Assembly (NCBI GenBank): GCA_024138025.1 | Contig: JAMXBD010000063.1 | Coordinates: 1,240,001 to 1,304,000 of the forward strand | DNA length: 64,000 nt | Direction of reading: 5' to 3' | Source: Combretum micranthum | Taxonomy: Eukaryota; Streptophyta; Magnoliopsida; Myrtales; Combretaceae | Part shown: positions 46,001 through 59,096 of the stretch, in pieces | Layout of the letters: every line of letters begins with the position of its first letter | Numbering within the stretch: position 1 is the first letter of the stretch | Notes under the pieces: generated by a model | Told to the model about the DNA's origin: nothing | The model's database searches: none | The model's input: only the letters and a program-made list of their open reading frames with translations | Translations under genes and position numbers: made by a program

Positions 46001-48127
46001 CATGATATGGTGTCATGAAGTTTTACATGTAACTTTTTTATCGATTATGTGTGTGATATCTCAAATCGGTTCTATGCCTATCTAATAATTATTTTCCTTG
46101 TCACAATTAATTGAGGCAAATATGTAATCGACTTTAATAGGGTTCTTTTCTTATATAAATGTGAAAATAGCATATGAATGTTTGTGATCTTAAGAGTTAT
46201 TTTTTACAAAATTAATCATTGTTTATCTGTGTATGATTAGATGTACGCGGAATTACAAGTTATATCTCCGTTGGTACCAACAAGAGAGATGTACTTCCTT
46301 CGATATTGCCAACAAAATGTAGAAGAGGGATGCTGGGTCATGGTTGATTTTCCTTTTGATAGCTTCCATGATACTGTGCCTGCTTCCCTTCCAAGATACA
46401 GAAGAAGGCCTTCCGGTTGTGTAATTCAAGACATGCCTAATGGCTACTCAAGGGTACGTATGATTTAATGCTCCAAAATAATATATGTTTCACTCTATGT
46501 ATAGAACCAATTTTTTAAATCGTATCGATATAAGGTATATCAAACACGTATCACATCCATACTTTATACTATCTGATCTATAAAAACCTGGTCTAAAATA
46601 GAATTTTCCCATTTCGAGCCAAATGTTATCTTCAAATTTTGTGGCATTGTGTTTCTATGTCAGGTTACATGGGTGGAACATGGAGAGATTGAGGATAAAA
46701 CTGTTCACCCATTGTTTAGTGACTATGTGAATAGTGGTGCTGCATTTGGAGCTCATCGCTGGCTAGCAATGCTTCAACGACAATGCGAGAGGGTCGCCAG
46801 TCTCATGGCTAGGAATATATCTGATCTTGGAGGTAATCACTAATCGCCATTATTGTTTTTCTTTAATAACATATGATCACATCATGCCTGTTACATCCCT
46901 TGACTCCTAACCTTATCCAATCAAAGCGTGGTTTTGACTAACTTTGGATGGAATTAATTGTTGTTATGAATTGATGTGGTTTGTTTGCAGTGATACCATC
47001 TCCAGAGGCACGTAAGAATCTGATGAGGCTCGCACAAAGGATGATTAGAACATTTAGCGTCAACATGAGCACTAGTAATGGCCAATCATGGACTGCTCTG
47101 TCTGATTCCTCTGACAACACCGTTAGGATCACTACGAGGAAGATCACCGAGCCAGGACAACCGAATGGCGTAATCCTTGCAGCTATCTCCACTACTTGGC
47201 TGCCTAATCCTCACAACCAGGTCTTTGATCTCTTGAAGGATGATCGTCGCAGAGCTCAGGTTCTTTTTCTTACTAGGATAATAAGGTTGGTTGGTTTTTC
47301 AGTATTTCACGAATTCTATTGTGGTATTGATTGTGGTTGTTTATCAATTGTATTCTTCAGCTGGATGTTCTTTCAAATGGGAATTCGTTGCATGAGGTTG
47401 CTCATATTGCGAATGGATCGCATCCTGGAAACTGCATTTCTCTTCTTCGCATCAATGTAAGTCGAATCGACTATACTTACTTCAAAGTTTAAACTCGACT
47501 TTTGTATAAACTTCACTCAAGCTCAATTAAACCTGCATGCTTGTTGAAATCAATGTTATTGGGGTTTAGCCCGATAAGATAAATTGCTCAAAGTAGCTCG
47601 CATTTGGGCTCCACTCGACTATTGTTTACATATTTGGCGATACAATGCAGGTCGCAAGCAACTCATCCCAGCACGTTGAGCTGATGCTGCAAGAGAGCTG
47701 CACTGATCAATCCGGCAGCCTCGTAGTCTACAGCACCATCGATGTCGACTCGGTCCAGCTAGCTATGAGCGGGGAGGATCCATCCTGCATTCCTCTTCTC
47801 CCAATCGGTTTCGCCATCGTCCCTGCGACCACATCAACCAACACTGGCATCGACAACCTTGCGGAAGTACCGTCCGAGGATAAAACCAACGCTGTAGCAA
47901 CAACCCAAGGATGTCTACTAACTGTCGGACTTCAAGTTGTAGCAAGTGCAATCCCAACTGCTAAGCTCAACCTGTCAAGTGTAGCAGCCATCAACACCCA
48001 CTTATGCAACACGGTGCACCAGATCAATGCTGCTCTTGGAAACGCCGCCACCACCAATATGTGCACCGATGATGAGGGTGGTGCAGCGGGCTCTTGTCCT
48101 GAGCCTGCTGCTACACCCAACAAGTAA
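41778..48127 (+). CDS. HDG5: HD-ZIP class IV homeobox-START transcription factor, HDG5/ROC3 clade
   Basis: Exons 41778-41918, 42091-42269, 42381-42498, 43010-43192, 44343-44837, 45227-45328, 46241-46453, 46664-46832, 46991-47259, 47361-47456 and 47651-48127 all have GT-AG borders and total 2442 bases, giving 813 residues, the usual family length. Domains: N-terminus [10 protein letters not shown] and [15 protein letters not shown], then PIVPKEE, wording shared with HDG5-like proteins; homeodomain about 91-147 with [19 protein letters not shown] and helix 3 [14 protein letters not shown]; zipper-loop-zipper about 148-215 with the CFTCGG pair; START about 288-520; the C-terminal domain to 813. 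It should be a nuclear protein binding L1-box (TAAATGYA) DNA as a dimer. Relatives act in epidermis, trichome and floral-organ identity. The start suits the family N-terminus and follows a GA-rich leader. No lesion was found. It is distinguished from ANL2 and PDF2 clades by the N-terminus and CCIASRY wording. Confidence 0.95.
42796..42811 (+). promoter_or_regulatory. L1-box and HD-ZIP IV type site in HDG5 intron 3
   Basis: TTTAAATGCATTAAATGTGC contains an exact L1 box TAAATGCA (42796-42803) overlapping GCATTAAATGT (42801-42811). The latter is one base from the 11-bp pseudopalindrome GCATTAAATGC reported for HD-ZIP IV proteins in vitro. It lies in the 511-bp intron between the homeodomain and zipper exons. 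A regulatory role is inferred. Confidence 0.4.
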
Positions 48128-48257
48128 TAGAGAGGGTGAAAAGAGTTGGTTTTAATCAGCTTCCATATTCCCTATTACCAAAAATCTCCTCTCATCTATC
48201 CTCTAGGAAGTTTTAAGTACCCCACGTCATTTTCCAAACCTTTTTAAAATTGTAATG

Positions 48258-48315
48258 AAAGATAGGTTCATCAGACACTTGATCATCTTATCAGGTGTCT
48301 AATACACCTATCTTT
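48258..48315. repeat. Hairpin 3' of HDG5, first of two
   Basis: Arms 48258-48283 and 48290-48315 pair at about 22 of 26 positions with a six-base loop. The arm core is AAAGATAGGT and AGACAC. It begins 130 bases after the stop codon, so it may be in the 3' UTR. Confidence 0.75.
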
Positions 48316-48376
48316 TCATGTTTTTAAAAAATTTAAATATTCAATATTAATTTTTCGAGCATTTTTATATCTGATG

Positions 48377-48437
48377 AAAAATAAGTTTATAGGACATTTG
48401 ATTTTTTTTGTCAAGTGTCTGATAAACCTATCTTTTT
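48377..48437. repeat. Hairpin 3' of HDG5, second copy
   Basis: Arms about 48377-48402 and 48411-48437 pair imperfectly and share the arm wording of the hairpin at 48258 (GATAGGTTTATCAGACACTT). Four related arms in two hairpins suggest a duplicated fold-back sequence. Confidence 0.65.
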
Positions 48438-50516
48438 TATGCATGTTACTCTAATTCAAGCTCGGAACATGTCTCTTATATTGGGTGGGTTTAGTTTTAA
48501 CCAATTTGCGAAGAGAGGGAGGAGGTTATGGGTAATTTGGAAGGAAGCTGGTTAAAGATCCAAGCTAAGAGTAAATGTAGTAAATAAATTTATCTTCAAT
48601 TTTTTATCTTGTCTAAGATTATTGAACTGTAGCTTTTAATTATATTATGAAACTTGAAGGTGTGGTGGGGTGGGGACATTGGTCAAAAAATTCAAGATGA
48701 TGATGATGATTGATGATGAAGAAAAAGATGTGGTGTAAGATGGAGTCAAGAGCGCACCAGATGAGACCCTTTAAGGCTTTAAGCTTTGCATTTGGATGGA
48801 TTTGGGACAGGTCAGAAGAAGGGTTTTGAAAAAATAGTACAAATGGTGTTGGGGTTTGTGTTGGATGTCAAAATGTCATAAATGTGATGGTCAGTAAGCG
48901 AAGGGTGGTGGTTCGGGTATTGACTCCTGTCGGCCCATTTTGCTATTTATGAATTTAATGCTACTGAATTATAACTATTCAACTTCTTACCTGGGTTTCT
49001 CAACTCTCTCTCTCTCATATTTAATTGTCTTACATACTTTTTATTTATTTATTTTATTTTTGTTTCATCCATTAGTAGAGAGAATAAAAAAGCACAGCAA
49101 CTTTATATGAAAGTTGCTTCAAGAATTGTTTAACACATCACAATAGTATCTTAAATAATTTTTTTATTAAATAATTTATTACTTTATTCTTAAATTACTT
49201 AAGAAATTACTTGACATATTAGAACAACTTCATATGAAAGTTGCTTAAGGAATTATTTATTATATCATAACAGCATCTTAAGTAATTTTTTCTCTTAAAC
49301 AACTCACTATTTTATTCTTGAGTTACTTGAAAAATTATTTAACATGATTTTTTAAAAAAAAAAAAATTTAACTCCTACATTTTATGAATTATACACAACA
49401 AAGATCAAAACTTAAAAAAAAAAAAAAAGGCCTAAGCACTGGTGCTTGCCAAAAGAATGCAATTTATCAGTTGAGCAACTATAGCTGGACATGTTCATCC
49501 TTATTCTATGTGCCAAGGACTCCGATAAAGTTACTCCATGGGGGACAAAAGAATAAGTATTTTCTAGACGATGGCATTAGTTTCCAATGAGTGACAGAAG
49601 TATCAATATTTTCTTCACAAGCAATAATATTAATTGTTATTATATAGTTTTTATAAAACTTTTCTTATACCATAATTGTCATTTATTAATTCATTTAGTG
49701 TAGGATTTGTTTAGATTATTTGATTTTCATTTATATCTTATTTATCTCTTATTTATATTTGGTCTATTTAATATGTTTATGAATGAAAATGTTTATCTGC
49801 ATTCATTTTTTTTTTTTACAAATAATTTATTTGAAAGCAACAAAAAAAATTGTAAAAAGGATCAGAAAGGAAAAGAAAGAAGAAGATAAAACCCAGAACT
49901 TTGGTCTCCCTTATTTTCACAGCACTAAAATATCCAGCAAAAGAGTTAATAAAATATCAGTCGGAAAAGGAAAAAAAAAAAATTGGAGTCTTTAGACTGA
50001 GCATTCGCTAGAATTTACGGTCTTATCATAAAATCGTTCAGTCAATAGTATTAATATTAAGTTAGATATAAAAGATTAATGTAAGAGAATTATTAAATAT
50101 TAAATTACGATTGAAATAAATCTGATTCATTCATATAAGGCTGATGTGGTATAAGAATAACTCAAACCCTAGAATTTTCTGCCTTTGCTACGCACAAAAA
50201 GAACCCGAAACTCCTTAAATCAATGCAACTTTCCTACGTGCACAAATGGCATGTTTCGGTAGTTATGCTCAAATTTTATAGATGCTTTAGAATGCATATT
50301 GATTTCCAGTTTTTAAAGTTAGCAATAAAGCACTAATGCAAACTCGCCGAGGTATTTTTGTTTGACAACACCAACCTTTGAAAGTTTGAAAATTTGTCTA
50401 ACAGATCAAACCTTTTTTGATGTTGTTCTTAATTAACTTGGATCGATTTTTAATGCACTCAATGCCAAGTCGATTTTTGATGTCATTGCTATAATGATGC
50501 CATAGCTTATTGATTA
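48438..50516. other. Intergenic region downstream of HDG5
   Basis: AT-rich, with no recognisable protein. It contains a 127-bp tandem duplication at 49098-49345 and several A/T runs. Short frames at 49384-49995 give Lys-rich or hydrophobic strings without a domain. Confidence 0.55.
49098..49345. repeat. ~127-bp tandem duplication
   Basis: Two diverged copies begin CAACTTTATATGAAAGTTGC (49098) and CAACTTCATATGAAAGTTGC (49225) and run collinearly to about 49345. Each copy starts with a small palindrome (AACTTxATATGAAAGTT). Confidence 0.75.
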
Positions 50517-52316
50517 TGTAACAGCCCGCAAGAAGGACCTGGTCGAAAACACTAAAACCTATCATACAAAGTGTGCACCCGTTACATAAAAGTTGTCTTG
50601 TGAGTCAGAGATTACAAGACTACCTAAATAGTTAATTATTTCATCAAATAATAATATACATATACATTTTCTTAATACAAAAATAAATACAAAATCCATA
50701 GTTCTCACAGATTGGCAAAACTTTAGAGATTTGATATCCCCCACTAAGTAGTAAAATAGGTAACTTAGGCCAATTTAAGAAAAAGACAATCTTTCCAAGA
50801 CTATAACATTATAATTATCACCTATATTACTACTTGGCATTCTAGGCTTCTATGAAAACTGTCTTGGAGTTGAATAGCTTTCATTCACACCAACCCTATC
50901 CCATCCTGTTCTTATGAGGTTACCTGCAAAAAAGTCTATTAGGGGGGGAGGAAGGTGAGCAAAACCACGGCTCAATGAGATGGGAGTCTAATATTCTCAT
51001 TACTATTTTAAGTACAAATAGGTTATCAATCATATGTTATATATGAACAAGCATATGCAATGCAATCATCACATGTGGTCTTCCGATAACCAACGTAAAG
51101 TCTAGTTTATAGGCCCCCTTGACCATGGTTAGGGAATTAGCTGCTCCATCAGTGTCCAAGTCATTCAACCAACTTCTTTTATCTCGTAAGTTCTAGGGTA
51201 CTTTAAATGCAGCTTTACTTAGGATACCTTAAATGCAGTCCTAGGATGAAGTATCCAAATAATTCTTTTAATACTTACAGATACCTTAAATGCGATCTTA
51301 AGTAGGCTCAAGATACCTTTAATGTAGTGATTAACCAACGTAGGGTACCTTAAATGCAGCCTTAAGTCCATAAAACTCATGATAAGACCCACAAGACTTT
51401 GATAATAAGCGACTTCTCCATATCTTATAGTTCGTTTTATCAAAACAAGATTACTTAAAAATGTTGAATTTATATTCAAAAATAATTTTCTTGATACTCA
51501 CAAATACCTTAAATGCAGTCCGGAGTAGCTTAAATTTCCTCCCTATCCATCGTGCGACAATGATAGTGTTAAATGATGGAAGACACCGTGTAAGGTTTTA
51601 TTACATCCCAATATTAATTAATAGGATCAAAGGTGACTAACAAGAATATAACTCAAGCAAAACACATAAAATGCAAGAGTCCATAATTCAACAAACAATT
51701 AAATTCATATCACAATTTTTAACAATCAAGCAAATTCAAGGACAAGGCAATAATCATAAGTTTTTATTACACATCTCTCATAAATTTCCATGGTAAAACT
51801 TTATAATTTATGTCTTACAACAAGTAACCTTTTTAGTATAAAAATCACAAATGACTAAATCCATAGTATATGAATTGTTCCACATGGCTTATATTTGTAT
51901 TTTTCTAAGCTTAATGTATCTAAATATATATATTTGCAATAAAGATTAACCTAAGAACTCCTAATATCATGAAAATTTTTACATTTAGCATCAAATTTGT
52001 GCAATTTTTAGAGCGAGTAAAATCTTACCATGTCTAGTCTTAAATTGAAGAGAGCATCACCATAATCATCACATAACTTTTTGGAATTAAAAATAATTAA
52101 CGTATGAGAGAGATATGATTTTTTGAAGTTTGTGGAAAAGTTTGATTTATTTATTTATTTTTTCCTACGAAAGAATCTAGGAAAGAAAAAAGAAAGAAAA
52201 GAAGAGGAAAGGGGGAAGAAGAAAAGGAAGAAAAAGGGGAGAGACAGAGAGAGAGAGAAAGAGAATTGGCGAAAAATTTTGGACATGACAAAATTTATAA
52301 TGCCCCAGAATTTTGT
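50517..52316. repeat. Unclassified repeat-like region with TACCTTAAATGCAG motif copies
   Basis: The left edge TGTAACAGCCCG resembles starts of some plant LTRs, and AATGCCCCAGAATTTTG near 52300 resembles another, but no matched LTR pair was seen. Within 51201-51520, six copies of TACxTTAAATGCAG occur (51204, 51230, 51287, 51318, 51351, 51510 approximately). Four contain an exact TAAATGCA. No recognisable coding sequence. Confidence 0.4.
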
Positions 52317-55300
52317 TAGCAAGTAAATATACTTGTCAAGAAACTTTAATTTTTCTTGTCTAATTAGCACATACGATAAATACTTATTTATTAATATTTT
52401 TAGATGAAAACTTACATTATACTATATTAAATATTCTAAATACTATGATATACTGAAAATATTTAGTTTAAACCTTTCATTTTTCAGCTTTACTATGTGT
52501 TATTGTAAATTATGTTTTATATGTTAAGGATTTAAGTTTTTATGTTTTGATATTTTATGGTCTAATTAATAATTAATTGTCATTAATTTGATTTTATTTA
52601 TATTTTATTATTATAAATCTATGAGGTTTCACATATTAGCACACTAAGTATTGGTGCCTTAACTTACTAATAAATTAACAGCCAAAAAGAAAAATTGTCA
52701 ATAATTTATTTTGCATCTAGACCTTTGGGTATATAATAATGGGTTGGCGGATATGGGGATATTGTCTAATGTGGTCATTCCAATGTTCACAAAGTGTAAT
52801 TTGTTCAACCAAGTGAGTCAGTGACAATAGAGTGTGACTAGGAGGGCTAACAACAAGGTTCGAGCTAACTCGTGCTTTAATTGGATCGAGTTGGACTTAA
52901 AGACCTATGTCAAAATACGCTTATCAACACGATATGTATTGGTAATATATACTAGAATTACATCTAAAATAACTACTATATCCTGTTCGAATCCATAACT
53001 TAAATGTTAGATCAAAATTATCATAAGTGCATATATATGTAGCTCATTAAGCAGTGAGACATTTGTTTTTAGTTTATAATCGGTCAGAAAATAACATAAA
53101 ACGACATTATTCACCAACGTTCAATTATTTACTTAAAGGTCGTCATAGTGAGCTTCGTATAGTAGAGTTTTGTTACTCGAGGTTAGGTATGATGAACTGA
53201 GCATCTTAGAAGTTTAAAGGTAATATTGATTATTCATTAAAGTTTCTCCTGCTTATTGAGGCATCACATGTAGGGTGAAAAAAAAAAAAAAAAATTTGTG
53301 ACGTCAGTACGGATCAAGAATCAAGCCCGCCCGATCCGATGTTTTTGGACCTGAAACCAGTCTTGTCTGTCATAGGCTTAAGGTATGTCGTAGACTTATT
53401 GGATCCATGGGCCGAGTCCTAGACTTGTAATCTTTGGTGCTTTAATTTTTCTTTTCTAAGTTGAATCAAAAAATAAAAACCTAAAGAAATAAATTTTATT
53501 TTTAATAAGATAAATTTTTACACTCAAAATAAAACTCGGGAATAAAAATATTATAGTCCTTAGCCCGTTATTATTAAAGATATGTATATATTTAAATGCA
53601 AACATATTTAATTTTCAATTTCACTGTAGTATTAATAATGTAATAGAAGCTGAAAAAGAAGATTATAAAACAAAAACAAGTTTTACGTCATTATGAAACT
53701 GCATTTTTCTTCTAATAAAAGTTTCCATAAATCAAATCATACATACATAAAATACATCTATTTCTACATCGTTAAATATGATATTAAAATATTGTGATTA
53801 AAAATAAATTTTCATTATTCATGGTCTGGTAGTATGCCCCATATTATGTGATATGGACATATGGCTCTATTTGGTCAGCACGCTATCGTTTCAGTTTAAA
53901 CTATTCATTAAAAAACAAATATAAACAAAAAAACAAACATTTTTACAAATTATAGGCCGATGCTTTTGCTAAGTACCCTAAGTTTAGCCAATTTAGCGAG
54001 CAAAGATGGACAAGTACTCTCTTTGTTTAGCCTTATTTTTCCAAACCAAAAGCTATGTTGTCCAGTTTCATTAATCATTTTGTGTTAGTCATTACGTAAA
54101 TAGACTCTTTATACCAGTTGGCATTATAGCACAATTTGAGCTCCAAAACTTTTGCCATCTCTCCATATTTTTTGTACCTTATCCTTAAAACTAGGAAAAG
54201 AAAAATTACAAGGCTTTGAATTAGGTTGTAATGGAGCCAAAATACGAGATGATAAAGTATGAGTTTGCATTCAAAGTTTAAACTTTATTGAACTTAAAAT
54301 TTTTTGGTTGGAACTCAAGTCATAATAGTACATGACAACCTTGAAGTTTATTCTTGTTTAATTAAAACATCATATTGATTATAATTAATTGCGTTCAAAC
54401 TAAAAAATTGATTTGCACTTTGATTCGGCTCCACTCAACATGGAAGCTTGTCAAAATTTATCATACGAAGCTCAAGTACTCGATTAACTGAAGCTTTGAA
54501 TTCAATTAAGCTATAATCAAACTGAATCTAAAATATATTGCATCGAAATTAAATTAGGGTTATACAAAATAACCGATCGAACCATAAATCGGACTGGATT
54601 AGACTGAACCAAACTAAACTTTTGGCTTTTTTTTTTATAAAATTGATTTCATTTATGGTTTGGTTCAATAAAGAGTAAATAGTTCATGATTTTACTGGGG
54701 ACTCAAAGAAACATTCTTTATGTTATTAAATACTTATAATATTTTTACCAAAATCAATATTTGGGAAGCTATTTCTTATTTGCAATTTTCTCGATAACAA
54801 TACCTTTGCACCTATTTATGCTGTTATTTATTGGTTAAACTCTCCAACTAATCTCGAAAATATGAAAAAGAGATTGCTGTCTTTAACAAGAGTTAGAATC
54901 AACCCATAACGGAAGCCTAGTTAATCCACGTTGGGGGCACCTTTGCGTCCGAAAAATTGGAACCATTAATACACGATTTGACAGACTAATTTTATGGGCC
55001 AGCACTCTCTTGACGAAGTTAAACTATGCAGGCCCAATCACTTGGCACAATGGACATATAATATACTGTTGTCAATTTATAAACATTTTTAGACACGAAT
55101 GCTATAACCGCTGAAATACTGATGCTCTAGAAACATTGAGATATATATAAAAATATAGCTCGTTTTAATTGAACGTGAGATTATTATAAAAATTATCTCA
55201 AATACCAAAACTAATAGGAAATAGCATGAAAGTTTGGGATGATATCATAAATTTAATTTCATCTTTCTTTTTTTTTTAATTATTATACAAATTGCAGTTA

Positions 55301-55428
55301 TTAGTAAAAAACAAACTGAATCTAATTTATTCCATTAAAAGCAGTACTTTCAACACTAGACTATGGTAGACGTCGTCACAGTTCAGTTCGGGTCTGAAAC
55401 CGGACGCGAACCGCCAGTTCTCGATTCC
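52317..55428. other. Intergenic region, no gene recognised
   Basis: AT-rich with several poly-A/T runs. Fragments such as AACCGATCGAACC (near 54570) and CGGGTCTGAAACCGGACGCG (near 55389) recall degraded ends of DNA transposon-derived elements but are too short to classify. Confidence 0.5.
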
Positions 55429-55636
55429 AAGATGAGTTCCTTTTAGTGTATGAGCAATACTGTGAAAGATTAGATGATAGATAGACCAGCTTAATAGGCC
55501 CTACTCCAAGCCTACCATATTAGAACTTCCTTGATCATCCTAATAATCGAGCCAAACTTGCTAGACCTTGTTTGCTAGTCCGTGAGTAAAATCTAAATAA
55601 TTAAATAATAATATTTATATTTTAAGCTTATTTACA
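55429..55636 (-). repeat. Truncated LTR, same family as 5102-5706 and 30378-30968
   Basis: It is collinear with the outer 200 bases of the LTR at 30378-30968: AAGATGAGTT, TAGACCAGCT, CCTACTCCAAGCCTACCATA, TTGATCATCC, AAATAATTAAATxATAAT and a TTTACA end at 55636. The rest of the LTR is missing. Confidence 0.75.
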
Positions 55637-58600
55637 AAATTCTAACTTTTAATATTTACCTATTTCGCACAATCACTTATATGTATGAGAATAGAAATTT
55701 AGTTTTGGGGTGTGTTAAATATCTAAGAAAACAAATTTCGATCTAGGAAATAGAAAGTCGAAAGGAAAATTATAATTGTACTAAAGCATTGTTAACTTTT
55801 CAATTTATCTCTTTCTAATTTGTTTTTCTTTTAATAATTATTTCTTTACTTTTAAGGAAAAATTGTAAAGCAGAAGTTTCGGAGTAATTGAAATTTAGTG
55901 GGTTAAGTTCTACGCATTATAGTAAACGTGATAAAAGTGCATAAATTGAAAAAGTATCAATGACTTTAAATATAAGTTAAACTTTTTATTCTTTTATTTG
56001 TAATGCATTCCCACTTTTTAAGTGCATTATGTATTATAAATTTTTTTTTTTTTTTTTGCAAAAAAGAAAAAAAAAATACCATAAGAAAGAAAAGATATAT
56101 TTCATTCCGTAAGAAAGTTATATCAACAAGCCTAAAAATTTCAATTTAATTTGTGAGTGCACCAAGCCTAAAAAAAAAGATTTATGGTAACATAAAGTTA
56201 TGTAAAAATTAATTAAAAAAATATTACAATTGCAAATGATTACTAAATTTTTTTTTCTTTTAACAAAAAAAGTAATAAACACGAGGCAATCATAAAAATC
56301 GTAAACGTAAGACACGTACTCAACTAAAGGTCAAGGCTTACCGAAACGGCGCACTGTACTTTCTGCTGCGCATGCATGCATGTCAATAATTTTTTTCCTG
56401 AATGTACCATTTGGATTTTACTTAGTTTTAGGTTAGACTGGGTTAAGGAATCTAAAGTTGAAACACCATTTTATACCTGGTTTTGGACTTGTTCAAACTT
56501 ACATTAAATGGATCCTTAAACATTATTTTAGTTCAATGATTGGTAAGATTGGAAAATGAACCTCTTTTAAGACGGATTAGGTAAACAAATTTCCTTTTTC
56601 TTTTCTTTTTTTTTTCCTATAAAAGAAAAAGTAATGATAGCCGATAGCATATAATAATTGTCAATTTATGGCAACAATCCTAATTTTATTAAATACTTAT
56701 TACAGCAATTTTTCAAATACTGCACGAATAAATTTTATATTAGAATTTATATATATATATATATAAAAGGCACCGTTAGCATTTTTGTGAATACAGGGAT
56801 CCTGTTGAAAGGTTTGAACTTTGAAGTCATGGTCTATGCCTAACAGGAACAGCAGTCTCTTTCTTGCGGTCGTGGACTGGTCAGAGAAACATAGTCGGAG
56901 ACGTTTTCTTCATTCGTTTTTTGGTTCATCGACTTTGAAGCAGTCGCAAAGTTGATCATAAATAAAATAATTTAACTAAAAAGACGTCATTAAATCACGT
57001 TTTTTTTTTTTGTATTTTTTATTCGTCGTATAATTTATATATATTTTTGGGGCTTGGGTTTGGGTAGAAAACTTTTCTTTTTGGTCAAAATTAAAAGGAT
57101 TGGAAGAGGGCCCGCATATGTAGCAACCAATGGAAATATAAATAATTAATCCCGGCCACTAAATTTCGGTTCTTATCCAACCTATTTTAAATCCAATATA
57201 AATTGTTTCCTCGTCACCAGATTCTCACTTCTACTTTTAAAATATCTATCATGTAAATGGAATATATCGAAATCAAATGATGGAATGGATGGAAAAAATC
57301 ATTCCCATATTTAGATAGAATGAATAAAAGAATAATATTTGGATATATTCGAGGAATGACTCAACCAAATGGAATGAGTAAAAGATGATTTATTAAAAAT
57401 ACCTCTAATTATAAAATTGAAAAATCCACACAGATCAAATAAAAAGATAATTAAAATAAAAAGATATTAATATAAAGTAGAATAGAATTACAATTTCGTC
57501 ATATGAAAAAGTGAATTATAACAATGCAACTTTCTAAAATGTTGAATTGAAATCCATCTTAAAGTTAGAAAAATCATGTTTCTGCTATTTAAGAATGATT
57601 CCAAATGTAGGAAATGAAATCAATCTTGAAACCAAAGTTTCATTTTCACCATTTCTATATACCAAAGATGTATAAGTTTTGAAATACAACGTATGCTTTT
57701 ATTTATATTTTTGGAAGCGTTTTCATAAACTGAAATCACAATTCTAGAAAACGATATTTTGGCTTTTAAGTGAAATTTTGATTATATTTTCGAAAAAAAG
57801 TAAAATTGCATCTTCATTCCACTTTACATCAATATACTTTAATTACTTTTTTATTATCTTATATTTATTCTATATCTATTATTACGGACATTTTTAATAA
57901 ATCTTATCTTAGGCTTAGTCTTTTTTATTCTTTTTCATCGATATATTCAAACACGAGAATAGATATGTATGGCTTTTTCATTGCAATCGTGTCACTACTC
58001 CGTATTGTGTCCCCATGGTGTCTTAATGTCCATGCAACTTAGGGTTTCCTCCACAAATATTTATCACGACAGTATTCCAATACGGGCTAAAAAAAAAAAA
58101 AAATTAATGATGAGGTAGTTGAAAAAATAAAATAAAATAAAATAATAAATCTTGGACCTGATTGACCCTTTGTTTTCTTGTGTTTTATACGCGTTGATGG
58201 GATGTCTAGAAGTCATGTGAGTTCTTTGATATGGTGAAGATTCGTCTTCAAGTGAAGGAAGGTGGGCCAATTTGGTTGACTTGCAGTGGGCCAAGGCCCA
58301 GTACATTGTCCAGTTACGTTCACAGATAATTATGATTGAGGACTGTTCATATACGTTCATATCATATCTTATCGATTTATGGATTGGGGATCTAAACGAC
58401 TCAAACCCCACATACTCAAGTACGATTTTTGTTAACTTGTGTTAGCTGAATGGATATCAAGCTTGACCTATTTGGATGATTTATTAGTTTAGGTATAAGC
58501 TTCACGATATTTGAGCCGGTTGTAGATCAACCTAGTAGAGTTTTATTTAATTAAATTTAAGTATTAATTCAGTTTAGGTTGTTCTAATTAGATGAAGTAA

Positions 58601-58909
58601 ATATTTTTTAGATATAAATGAGTTTAATTTAATCAAATTCGAGTTTATTATGTACAACATGATTTGAGCTCAAATTTAAAAATTCTTATCTTGATTGAGC
58701 TTGAGTCAAACTCGAATTTTGGGTTTTCCTCGAGTTCAACACTTCTATATTTATAATGAGATGATTATTCTCTAACATTGATAATATATTTCAAAAAAAA
58801 GTAGTGGTCCCGGTGTAATTATTTTTACTTGATAATTTGTTGAATGAACTGTCAAATTTTTATTTAGTCTTATCTGCTACTTAGGAGTACATATAGTATG
58901 CCGCTCACT

Positions 58910-58910
<1 letters not shown>
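55637..58910. other. Intergenic region, no gene recognised
   Basis: AT-rich with many homopolymer runs (near 56040 and 57001) and an (AAAAT)n-like stretch near 58118. Frames at 57806-58042 and 58411-58064 have no recognisable domain. Confidence 0.5.

Positions 58911-58980
<70 letters not shown>
58911..58980. repeat. (ATT)n microsatellite
   Basis: About 23 uninterrupted ATT units, long enough to be length-variable between individuals. Confidence 0.97.
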
Positions 58981-58981
<1 letters not shown>

Positions 58982-59096
58982 TATTCGAAGCAGTTGATTT
59001 CGCGTTTTAAATTTATTTTTTCACGACTCTTATAATAAGTTTCTATTTATTAATAAATATGTCACCAATTAATGGCCGTGCAAGTACATTACTAGA

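Noticed and set aside
47763..48123. Minus-strand open frames opposite the last HDG5 exon
   Set aside because: They are shadows of the GC-richer coding exon with no recognised domain.
52123..52370. Lys/Glu/Arg-rich frame and its Leu/Phe/Ser-rich opposite
   Set aside because: Both are translations of a purine-rich low-complexity tract.
55365..55428. GC-rich CGGGTCTGAAACCGGACGCG patch considered as a promoter or transposon end
   Set aside because: Too short, with no partner end found. It only abuts the truncated LTR.
58064..58411. Minus-strand open frame of 115 codons
   Set aside because: No recognisable domain, an AAAT-rich tail, and no splice or promoter context.
58911..58980. Regularly spaced repeat considered as an array of functional sites
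   Set aside because: It is a simple ATT microsatellite with no spacer structure.
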